Part shown: one piece after another, positions 1 to 11,900 of the stretch
Layout of the letters: each line of letters starts with the position of its first letter
Numbering within the stretch: position 1 is the first letter of the stretch
Assembly (NCBI GenBank): GCA_965153355.1
Contig: OZ231127.1
Span: 36,704,001 to 36,768,000 of the forward strand
Origin: Flaccisagitta enflata
Taxonomy: Eukaryota; Chaetognatha; Sagittoidea; Aphragmophora
DNA: 64,000 nt
Direction of reading: 5' to 3'
Program-made: the position numbers and the translations under genes
Notes under the pieces: model-generated
Database searches by the model: none
What the model saw: the letters and a program-made list of their open reading frames with translations, nothing else
What the model was told of the DNA's origin: nothing

Positions 1-234
1 TGCGCCTCACTGATTACACGAAAAAACAATTTTGAATGAATGAAAGAGCGTTTGAATGAATTTAAATGGCAAAGGTAACAGGAAGAAACCTCGAAATCGG
101 CAGTTTCGCGAGATTTTAACGTATGCGTGACGGGCAGACCAAGCAACCAGCGATCGACCAACCAAAGGACTGACATGAACTTTGATAGAGATGCGAAGAC
201 GCATATGAAGATCAACTAAGCGAAATCGACATAC

Positions 235-351
235 TTCATTAAAGGGAAGAAGTCGCTTGCGAATTTCACGATCAGTGTGAATGCCCTCGGCGATGGTGTT
301 GAGGAAAACGGTAGGAATTGCCTCAAGAGAAAGCTGAGTGCCGTTCGTTAC
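235..351 (-). CDS. TEX14-like exon: kinase C-lobe end
   Basis: 117 bp, 39 codons, phase 0 at both ends. The acceptor is TTATTTACAG/GTAACG and the donor GAA/GTATGT. It continues the preceding exon in frame (FNK then VTNGTQ). The stretch EAIPTVFLNTIAEGIH followed by RKRLLPF matches the TEX14 pattern of Leu-Pro, Tyr/Phe, Ile-x-x-Gly-Ile-His and an Arg-rich helix. It is the last exon visible before the left edge. The sequence downstream of the donor (about 235-1) is a repeat ending in a short hairpin near 190-214. Confidence 0.75.
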
Positions 352-3300
352 CTGTAAATAACAATAGCAGCCCAAAGGCAGTAAGTGGTCAGCGGTACCC
401 GAGCCCTGCTTGAGTAGTGTGTAACTCAAGTTGAGGGGTAGCAGGGCAGCGGCCCCGAAGGGGACAAACTCCTGTAGAACACAGGGGGAATCTGTCCATC
501 TGTCCGTTCGTCCCCTCCCCCGCCCGGTGGGGTCAGGGGTGCATATTGGCCACGGTGATGGTGTTTTAGGGGGGCCAGGGGGTTCTAGGTGGTCGGCTGG
601 TATTTTTCAGCGTCAGGGGTGTATATTGGCCACGGTGCGCCCCATCCTCAGGGCTTCGTCTCCTTTGATGCCTTTTCTGAAGTAATTTCTGCCAAATGGC
701 CCAAATCTAAGCAATATGGCCAAAATCTAAACAAAATGGCCTAAATCCAAGCATAATGGCTCAAATCTAAGTAAAATGGCCTACGATATTGATCAGATTT
801 GGGCCATTTTGCTTAAATTTGGGCCATTATGCTTTGATTTAGGCCATTTTGCATAAATTTTGGTCAGAATAGGCCCCAAAGAAGACAAAGCCCTGAGGAT
901 GGGGCAGGGGGGGACGGACGTATGGACGTACATACGTACAGATGGACAGATTCCCCCTGTGTTCTACAGGACTTTGTCCCCTTCGGGGCCGCTGCCCAAA
1001 AAAGAAGAACATTCTTCCTGTGGCCGGGACAAACTATAACTTTTTCTTCCCGCGCACTGTCCGTCCGTCGGTCGGTTCCTCGGTCTGTCCATTAGGTATG
1101 ATCAAGACAAAAAGTGTAGAAACACGCATCTTTGTCCCTGTGTATGGAGGGGGGGGGGTACAGGCGTGTAAGCCCTTGTCCACCCGTTCGCGTTACTTGC
1201 TCTGTGACATAATACAACATGCAAGTTACTAAGTTACCACAGACGGGCCCAATATTGCGAGATTCCAGTTGTAACACAGGATTCCAGTTGTAACACAGAA
1301 TTCCAGTTGTAACACAGGATTCCATACCTTGTTGAAAATAGCCTTCCAATCGTGATTTCTCCAAGGTATGTTGCCCGTGAAAAACTCCCACATCGTTACG
1401 AAGAAACCGTAAACGTCAACCTCTTCTGCCACCGCTTCGCGACGCATCAGCTCTGGTGCCATCCAGTTGTAAGCGGAACCGGGCTCTAAATAACAAATGT
1501 GCCAAAAACGTTGAATTTGCCATCGGTTCACGGAGGAACTTGTCCAAAAAGAAAAATCATGACAATGATCAACCAAACAAAAACTCCCAAGGTCATCACC
1601 TTTGTTGTCAGTAATGGCATGGGATGATGACGATGATAACTTCTGACTGGAGTCGAAAGCGTATTCAAAGTTTGTCAACTTGGCGCAAAATTGATTCACC
1701 ATCTGAATGCTGGAGGAACGTCAGGCATGCATGAAAGCAGGGGTAACGGAAGACAAGTGACAGTAAGGCAGACACGTGATAAAGTTGTACATGTACACTC
1801 TTTTCTTTGACTAAGAACCTAGTTTATAAGAACATTGAGGCTCAGATGTAAGAACATCGTCAGCCTCACAATATGAGGATCACAAAAACATTCTTCCTTT
1901 TTTTGCTCAAGGCTAATAAAGGAACAGCAGCAAACTAAGAATAATGACAGCGTTATTGTAAAGGTTGACATCAATTAGTTTTACACTTGAATTTGATTTA
2001 TTTGTGATTAACACAATAGTTTTCTTAACCTTTCAATAGGCGATCAGTGTTAAATAACCAAAAAAAGAACGTTCCTATCTAAGCTGGCAATAAAAAAGAT
2101 AAGAACATCCTAAGAACAATTTGAACCTCAAATCGCCCTAGAAATAAGAACATTGAGCCTCAGAAAAAAATAACATGTTCTTATAAAAAGTACAATACAG
2201 TTGAATCCCGCTCCGACGGATTTCAAGGGATTAATAAATTTTATGTTTTAAAAGCAGAATTCTGTTATAGTTAACAAGGAAAATAAAAGAAATAAGTTGA
2301 ATGGATTAAGAATTGATCTGTTAAAAGCAGTACTCCGTTAAAAGCGGTTCCGATGGAGCGGGGTTCAACTGTAATTACATAAACCAGCTCAAAAACCTGT
2401 GAGAGTTAACGAAACAATGGACAATTCCCCGCGCGTGGAGAAAAGAAAGGCCTTCCGCGATTTGCGCCATGATTTTGAGAATGTCTCCGAGATTAGGATA
2501 AGAACCACTTTCGTGCATGATGTGGAAAAGCGAGCCTCGATGGATGCGCTCTTGCAAAACCACCATCTGGTCCAAGATACCTGTACATTGGAAAAAAACA
2601 TCGGGATTTTTTTTATGTTCCGATACACAGGAAACAAGACAATTCGATACAGGTATTACGATACGATATGTCCATTATAGCCGACATACCGACCGACCAA
2701 CCGATCGAACCTCTCACATAAACATGCGATGACGCAGCTAAAACCAATTCTTAGTTGTCTACACGCGAGTAAATGTAAAAGTGTAAAAGTCTGGACGGAA
2801 TTCAAGTGATAAGAGACTAACCGGCGCCGGCTAGGGAATCCCCCGCCCGGATGTTCGCCAAGCCTTCGTAGATGTCGTCGTAGTCGGGACCCCACTTGTG
2901 ACTTACCCCCATCAACTGAATGACATTTGGATGATGCAACTGACTCAACACCTCCACCTAAGAAGGAGAGAAATTATGCAACAGTCGAGATATTGGCTAT
3001 TAGCCATTAGGACAGATCTTGATCAAAATCATACTCAAGGTTCACCTGCTGACAACCCTTCAAATCACCGACATGAATAAGCAATTAGTTCAGACCGACA
3101 CGATAACCGCATCCAAAATGGACCCCGAACCCACCCAGCTTAACGTAGTAACGTCAGCTAAATACTACCTCGTGGATGAGAAGATCGACGAGGCCGGCAA
3201 TCCGTGGACGCTTATGCAGTCGTTTCACAGTTACTTTGGTACAATTTGCATCGTTGTGACGCCAGAACATAGTCTCCATCACCATGAGGTGACCACTTTC

Positions 3301-6300
3301 GTAAGTCGGCCCGTCCTCATCGTGTTGTAAACAATCGAAATGAACAAGAGGGATGGACGAGACTATCGAGGGCGATACATTGCCTGAGAGTGAGAAACAA
3401 GGCCGTATACGCGGCTACCGAAGTCGCGAGCGGGTGGGCAGGGGCAGTAATAAACAAGCACGACCGGGCAACGATACGTCACAATTGTGTCACTGTGTGG
3501 CATGAATTTCGCGCTGATTGCGGGTGATACATGGACAGAGATGCATAAACAGACAAATTGCTCGAATTTCTGACATAACGGTCGAAGAGACTCCGGGTAC
3601 GTGAATCATCGCACGATTTCACCGCGGCCAAAAACAACCGAGACATGCGATTTTCAAAGAGGCGTAACGGACGGACCGGCCCTCTTATAAAGATGCGAGG
3701 ACGCATCTAAAAACGCCAATCGACCATTTGAGCAAGAGTGGTAATACAAAAACCGTCGAAAACGCCAACCGATCGACATAGCGGGTTATAGAGTCGCGTG
3801 CACGACTAAATGGCAAATGTTGGATGATATAAATTACAGTGATATGTCTTTAAGCATCAATGCATAACATAAAAGCAAAGAGATGCGGACTTCAGGGTCC
3901 TGATTGAAATTGAGAATCCCGAACGATACGCACCAAAGTAAAATTTTCCATAGCCGAGGCTCTCGATCCATTGGCTCTTAAGGGTGTTTTTCGCATTTCT
4001 TTTGAACAGATCACCAAGGGACGAATTTTTTGGTGTTTTGAGAAGCGAGTTTTTGGTCGATGTCGACGCGTACACAGCCAAACCACCAATCGCAGAGTAT
4101 TTCAAATCTTAACAGGTTAACAGGATATAGATGATTATTTGACTGAATGGTTCATATCCGTTGATTGTCCGACGATGCTCGTGCGCAGCAATTATTGCTC
4201 GTACAGTCTACCCCTAACATTCGCAAAAGCGTAACAGTAGATGTCGTCTATACTTGGAAATACGGGGGCTCTCATATCCAAAATACCACTTATGCAAACA
4301 AAATAGAACTATGTATAAAATACATATCTACTTTAGGGTTGAAGATGAGGTATGGCAGCTTTGCAGATAGAAAATACTCTTTAATATACTAAATCAAATT
4401 CCCTCAACTAACAGCTGCTGGAATTGATCTGGTGGTTAACTTACTTACTTCAGATTCATGGTGATCCATTATTTATGTATTTCAGGTTCGAATCTCAGAC
4501 TGGTTTTGTTATTTAAGCAAACAGATAAAGCTGAAATTCTGCAAATAAAGCGATTGATCCTTAGTTTTACACTACAAGTCTTCTTCCTAAGGTAAGCCTT
4601 AGGGGTGATGCCATACCCCATTGTCAACGCCTTAAGGTCTATGCAATACACCAATAAAATATCAATCCCCTTGCTGTATTAGAATTTAGGTTATGAGCTC
4701 CCCTGTGTTTCCTACTCTAGACAACAACTACTGTACATAATCAGCGGCATCCATGCCCTGCTTGAGAAAATCGTGATAGAAGCTGAAGGAGCAGGGCAGC
4801 GGCCTCGAAGGGGTCGATGACCTATGCTTTCACACATGGGTAATTTTGTCCTCTTCCTCCTCCTTTAGATTTAGGCTTTAGCGGCTGAAGGTTTGCGGAT
4901 AGTTTAATATCCCGTCCGTGATAGTTAACCTACCCCGTTCTTATTTCAGACTCACGTGCTGTTAGAGATGCGCGTAGATCCCGACGCCGACCCCGTAGAT
5001 CGTCGAAACCGAAGGAAAACGACGACATAAGGGGAGGGAGAAGGGGGGAAGAAAAAAAAAAATGAGACTCTTGCTTGTTCTTGAATGACGCGAACCTAAG
5101 ATAGAAGCAAGAGAAGGTTATCAGGGCCCGTAGGCCCTGGCTGCTCCATCCATATCCTTCGCCTACTCAAGTTCCGGCTTCCAACATGCCTGTGAACGAT
5201 TGCTCACCCGTGGGTCTGAAAGCGAACGAGATAGTTTAATATCCCGTCCGTGATAGTTAACCTACCCCGTTCTTATTTCAGACTCACGTGCTGATAGAGA
5301 TGCGCGTAGATCCCGACGCTACGTCCCACAGCCCACTACTTCCAGTCTGAGAAGCCAGCCTGAAGATACTACCCAACACTCACCCAGATCTGAAATAAGG
5401 AAGCGGCAGTACTAAACGAAGGAAGCTTAGACGAAGGAAACAAGAAAAGGCGACGAGACGACAATGATGCAATGACTACAATGCCAATGATAATGACGCG
5501 ACGCCAACGGGCGTGATTACATTTAAGCATCATTACCAACTACCATCTACCAACTGTCATTAATTCATGCTTACTACAAATTATTCCCGCGTTACATGTA
5601 ACACATGTGAATGAGCGAAGGGCAGTCATATTTACAAAATTGCAGGAGCCTGGATAATGATGAGATGCTAACGGCGGAAAAGATCATATTTACAAAGACA
5701 TTGGCACAAGCGTATGTCAAAGAACGAAAAGAAGCGATGTAATTCATGAAAAGGTCCATTCATCTACTAGCATTTATTGGCGCGTTCCATTTGATATAAC
5801 CAACTTCCACGCTACATGTAAAACATGTGGAACTAAGGAATAAATTTAAGGCCCATTTACCAACCAACACGTCCATTAACGCATTCCGCTTCGCCAACAC
5901 ATGTGAATAACACATGCGGACACATGTGAATACATGTACATAAATGAATACGCTCATTAACGCATTCCATCCTGATAGCACATGTGAATAACACATGTGA
6001 ATACATATGAAAAGGTGCAAATAAACCAGAGGCATAAATTCACAAAATTCATGGGAGTCCGTAGGGGGCCAGAATTCAAGGGCTCATACAAAAATGGCGC
6101 AGAACCACTGTACTTCATGTAACACATGTGAATAAACCAAAGCCAAAGACATACATTTACGAAATTAAGTCCTGAGGAGGCCAGAATAAAATGGCTCATT
6201 CAAATATGTCGCAGAAACTGGCAACAACAGCAAGGACAACGAGCCAGCGAGGGCGCCATGGGAAGACGCGAGACCCACACAGATTCAATGAGGGGGCCAA

Positions 6301-8902
6301 CCAGCGGAGACACCCACCCAGCAAAGATGCCTATCTGGCAAAGACGCTTATTTAACAAAGAAGCCCATCCAGCATAGAGGCCCATCCAGCGAAGACGCCC
6401 ATCCAGCAAAACACTCATCCAGCGGAGACGCCTATCCAGCAAAGGTGCCCATCCAGCAAAGATGCCCATCCAGCAAAATGCCAATCCAGCGAAAATGCCC
6501 ATCCAGCGAGGGCGCCGCCAACCCAGCAAGGACGCTAAACCAACAAGGGCACCAACCCAGCAACGACGTATATTTGGCAAAGACGTCAATCCAGCAAGGA
6601 CGTCAATCCAGCAAGGATGCCAATCCAGCAGGGACGCCAATCCAGCAACAACCCGATCCAGCAACGACGCCATCCAGCTGGGCACCAACCCAGCAAGGGT
6701 TCCAATCCAGCGAGGGTTCCAATCCAGCAAGGGTGCCAATCCAGCGAGGGTGCCAATCCAGCGAGGGTGCCAATCCAGCGAGGGTGCCAATCCAGCGAGG
6801 GTGCCAATCCAGCGAGGGTGCCAATCCAGCGAGGGTGCCAATCCAGCGAGGGTGCCAATCCAGCGAGGGTGCCAATCCAGCAAGGGTGCCAATCCAGCAA
6901 GGGTGCCAATCCAGCAAGGGTGCCAATCCAGCAAGGGTGCCAATCCAGCAAGGGTGCCAATCCGACGAGGGCTCCAATCCAGCGAGGGCTCCAATCCAGC
7001 GAGGGCTCCAATCCAGCGAGGGCTCCAATCCAGCGAGGGCTCCAATCCAGCGAGGGCTCCAATCCAGCGAGGGCTCCAATCCAGCGAGGGCTCCAATCCA
7101 GCGAGGGCTCCAATCCAGCGAGGGCTCCATCCCAGTGAGGGCTCCATCCCAGTGAGGGCTCCAATCTGGCGAGGGCTCCAATCTAGCGAGGGCTCTAATC
7201 AAACGGGGGCTCCAATCAAACGGGGGCTCCAATTCAGCGAGGGCTCCAATCCAGCCAGGACTCCGATCCAACGAGGACTCCGATCCAATGAGGGCTCCCA
7301 TCAAACGAGGGCTCCCATCCAACGAGGGCTCCGATCCAGCGAGGGCTCCGATCCTACGAGGGCTCCGATCCTACGAGGGCTCCGATCCTACGAGGGCTCC
7401 GATCCTAAGAGGGCTCCAATCCTACGAGGGCTCCGATCGAGCGAGGGCTCCGATCCAGCGAGGGCTCCGATCCAGCGAGGGCTCTGATCCAGCGAGGGCT
7501 CTGAACCAGCGAGGGCTCCGATCCAGCAAGGGCTCCGATCCAGCAAGGGCTCCGATCCAGCAAGGGCTCTGACCCAGCGAGGGCTCTATCTAGCAAGGCC
7601 GCCAACCGAGCAAGGGCGACAACACAGCCAATACACCAAACGGCGAGGGCACCAATCCAGCGAGAGCGCCAATTCAGCAAGAGCATCAAGCACAGACGGC
7701 GACCAATCCAGGGCACCAACCCAGCAAGGGAACTAATCTGAATAATGTACCAATCCAGCAAGAACACCGACCGGAAAGGGCGTGAAGGCAATGAGAGCAA
7801 CCATTCCCTAGGGGCCTAAAACTGGCCCAGCAAGGAGGCAAACTAAGCAAAGGAAACCGGTGGGGAGGCACACCCATCAAGGAGGCAACCAAATCCAGTG
7901 ACGACCCAAATCCAGCAATGTCCCAAAACCAATGACCCGAATCAAGGGAAGACCCAAATCCAGGGGTGACCCAAATCCAGGGACGTGTCAAAATCAGAGA
8001 TGACCCAAATCTTCCGAGGACCCAAATCCAGCAAGGACCCAAATCCAGCGACGACCAAAATCTAGCGACGACCCAAATCCGGCGGCGACCCAAATCCAGC
8101 GGCGACCCAAATCCAGCGGCGGCGACCCAAATCCGGCGGCAGCGACCCAAATCCAGCGGCGGCGACCCAAATCCAGCGGCGGCAACCCAAATCCAGCGGC
8201 GGCGACCCAAATCCAGCGGCGGCGACCCAAATCCAGCGGCGGCGACCCAAATCCAGCGGCGGCGACCCAAATCCAGCGGCGGCGACCCAAATCCGGCGGC
8301 GGCGACCCAAATCCAGCGGCGGCAACCCAAATCCAGCGGCGGCGACCCAAATCCAGCGGCGGCGACCCAAATCCAGCGGCGACCTAAATCCAGCAGAGAC
8401 CCAAATCTAGCAGAGACCCAAATCCAGCGGCGATCCAAATCCAGTGGAGACCCAAATCCAGCGGCGACCCAAATCCAGCGGCGACCCAAAATCAGTGAAG
8501 ACCCAAAACCATTGATGATCCACATTCAGAGAAGACCCAAACCCAGGGACTATCCAAAACCGGCCATGGCTTGAATCCAGCAAGGCAATCCAAATGACAG
8601 GCCACATATCCGGCAAGGACAAAACTGCGCTCAAGCCTAAATCCATAAGGCCACAAGCTGTTGCGAATGATAAATCCACCGAGGCCATAAAACTCTTGAA
8701 GCCACAAATCCAACAAGGCCTCAAACCCAATGAGACCACAAATCTATCAAGGCCACAAATCAAATGAGGCCACTAATCCGTGGAAGCAACTCTTACTTGC
8801 CGTACCGAAATTCCTCTTTACAACGTAGATTCAGTGCACCATTCTCACACTGAAACTGATTAAAGCACTGCTTGCAATACCATGCTTGATACGCAATTGA
8901 GA

Positions 8903-8933
<31 letters not shown>

Positions 8934-11900
8934 CCTTTTCCTTTACCTTGCAATCTGTTGTCCTCTATTCCACATATCTATTTGCTATGTAATTGAAAAT
9001 CTCGCCCAATTCAATGCTCTCGTTTGATTCCATCGCTCTTTGATGACGAAAAAGGGACACTAAAGGGCCCTACTCCAAACTGCTTGAAATGACCGATGTC
9101 CCAAACCGCATCGCTTGCAATCATCGATGCCGCCATTACACATCGCTCGGAGCTACCGATGCAAAACATTAAAGGCGAAACTGCATTTAGTGTTACCACC
9201 ACACCGTCTATTGGGCCATAAAACCCCAATACCATGCTTGGGTCACCAAAATAATGCTCGGAGTCACCGATGCAAAACCAAGGCGAAACCGCATTCAGCA
9301 TTATCGCCACACTGTCTACCGGGCCACAAAAAACCAGTGTCGTGCTCGGGCCACCAAAGCGTGGAATGCTCGGATCGGCCAATGCCAAAACCCAATGCCT
9401 ATGCTCTGCCAAAACATGGTAGTATCCAAATTAAGAATTTTGATACTAATACCCCAAACTGCTCGGAATCACCGATGCCCCAAATCGCACTTCTAGGAAT
9501 CAATTTATTATTTTAACCTTAGATCGCATCACTAAAAACCGTTGATGCCAAAACACACACACTGCTCGGAATCACCGATGCAAAATACCAAAGACCAAGG
9601 CGAGATCGCATTTAGCATAGTTGCCACACTGTCTACCGGGCTGCAAAACCCAATGCCTACGCTCTGCCAAAACATGGTAGTATTCAAATTAGGAATTTTG
9701 ATACTAATACCCCAAACCGCTCGGAATCACCGATGCCCCAAATAGCACTTCTAGGAATCAATTAATTATTCAAACCTTAGATCGCATCACTAAAAACCGT
9801 TGATGCCAAAAACACACCGCTCGGAATCACCGATGCAAAATACCAAAGACCAAGGCGAAATTGCATTTAGCATAATCGCCACACTGTCTACCGGGCTGCA
9901 AAACCGATGCCGTGCTCGGGCCACCAAAACGCGGAATGCTCGGAACAGCCGATGCCGAAAACCGATGCCTACGCTCGGCCAAAACAGGGTAGTATCCAAA
10001 CCGGCCGTAAAAAACCGAAAGATGAGGAGGGCACCCTCAGATACAAACAACAAAAAGCAAGACAAATAAAACAAATGAGGGTCATGTTTTGCCCACATAT
10101 TTTCTCACCTCATCGCACGGACGAGCCCCGCGGGAAAACCGCTGATCAAAACTGGGAGGAACACCTCCTTCCAGCGAAGGCAGACCTACTCTAAGGGGAT
10201 AAGGGGAACCCCAAAACTCAATCAAACAGGCCACAAAAGGGGCACTGCGTGTCCCAACATACTGGCCAAACCAATTAGCTTATCATTAAATGCACTGCAG
10301 AAGTATGTTTCCCAGAATTACCACACGCGATAAAGGGCCACAAAATGGCCGAGAGCAAAAGGATTTAGGGCAAAGGCCCAACTAGAGCTCATCTAGCATC
10401 ACCCCAGGAAGGAGCAAGGGTAAGGAGGGAAAAAGCATCTATCCTAGCACACCCATGTGGGCAGTAATTACAAAACCCGAACTAAAACATAACCACCCCG
10501 GCTGTCTCTCTCTTTTTGCACCCACCCTGGCAGCAACTAGCACATTACTCCGGCCAAAGTACAAAGGCCATCTCTGCCACGCCGGACGACTCCCCAATCC
10601 AGTGGGGGACCAGACGCTTTGATACCACTGCCTTCGCTGGTTGTCACCCTGTTACTCCGCAACCACATGTCATACCGCTCATACAAGAGCAAACGCGCTA
10701 ACAGCGCACGCTCGGGAAAGACCGATGCTGAAACAGATGGCATGTCCAGAGGACCAACACAAAACGTGTCCGCTTGGCAAGGACCGATGCACAACTTCCC
10801 GCCTCAAAGGGCAAATGCGCCAGATGCGCATGCTCGGAAAGACCGATGCCAAAACAGACCACACGTCCAAAGGACCAACACAATGCGCTCGCTCGGCAAG
10901 AACCGATGCACAACCTCCATCCGCCTCAAAGGGCAAACGCGCCAGGTGCGCAAGCTCGGGAAGACCGATGCCAAAACAGACCACACGTCCAGAGGACCAA
11001 CGCAATGTGTTCGCTCGGCAAGAACCGATGCACAACTTCCAATGTGTTCGCTCGGCAAGAACCGATGCACAACTTCCAATGTGTTCGCTCGGCAAGAACC
11101 GATGCACAACTCCCAATGTGTTCGCTCGGCAAGAACCGATGCACAACTCCAAGAAAGAACGAAGTTGAAACGCCTGGAATGAGAGAAAAGACAATTGGGG
11201 GGAGGGTAGGCCCCGGGAGACAAGCAAAATACACTCAAACTGTGACAGAAACACAGACATTCATCAAACAGAACGGGAGGAACACTTCAAATGATACAAG
11301 CCTGACGGCGAGACTTCCTGGCATTTGTTTTCTTTATCCCACTAAAGCTTGTCTCCATTGTTTCTCCAGCGCTCTTCTTGTCTCTTCTTGAACTGTCTAT
11401 CTCTTCATCCACTGGACTCTCTTCAATCTAGGATGGAGCATTTGAAAGTCCGCAACGTAATGATGTGAACGATTGCTCACCCGTGGGTCTGAAAGCGAAC
11501 GAGATTTAAGTCTTGAGGCTGGGATTTAGGCCTCAAGGCTGGGAAAAGAGAAGCGCGGCGAGGCTGGGGTAAGGGCCTCAAGGCAGGGATTTTATCTAGG
11601 AGACTAGGATTTGAGCCTCAAAGCTGGAATATGAGCCTCGAGGCTAAGATGGGGGGGACGTATGTAAGGAGAAACTTCCCTATCTGCGTGGAAGACTGAA
11701 AGCATATACGGAGCCGCTGCCCAAAAGCAACAGCACGATCATGTACCATGTAGGCCAACTCGCGCGCCCAGTGTTTACAGATGTGGAGGGACCAAAAGTT
11801 TTAGCACCCCCCCTACAGCCCACACTAATGCTTTTTTTCTTCGACTTTGAGCAGCGGTTTATACCATCTTGGAAAAAAGTATACCTACACTTTCATGATT

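Larger units (their letters stand above)
5233..11505 (-). mobile_element. Long non-autonomous Helentron-like element filled with minisatellites
   Basis: Read on the minus strand, the 5' end is CTCGTTCGCTTTCAGACCCA (from 11503). Its partial complement lies inside the other end (CGTTCTTATTTCAGACTCAC at about 5268), followed by a terminal stem-loop (TTAATATC, an 8-base loop, GATAGTTAA). An end repeat at one terminus, its complement subterminal at the other, and a 3' stem-loop are the hallmarks of Helentron/Helitron2 elements. No Rep/helicase ORF is present. The outer flanks rejoin as GCGGAT/TTAAG, consistent with insertion between T and T or between A and T. The target was an F2 element in the TEX14-like intron. 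Confidence 0.6.

Noticed and set aside
4425-4510. tRNA-like B box (CAGGTTCGAATCTC)
   Set aside because: The T-stem does not pair and no acceptor or anticodon stem can be built; at most a decayed tRNA-derived piece.
6200-7800. Long overlapping ORFs on both strands (up to 341 codons)
   Set aside because: They are translations of a 17-bp tandem repeat, open in every frame with a 17-residue period; no start context, domain or codon bias.
7686-8574. ORFs rich in WIWVAAAGFGSPPLDLG or PKSSGGDPNPAAATQ
   Set aside because: Frames of the 17- to 20-bp minisatellite, mutually overlapping on both strands.
6270-8580. Possible CRISPR-like array
   Set aside because: Units are contiguous with no unique spacers, and the genome is animal-like.
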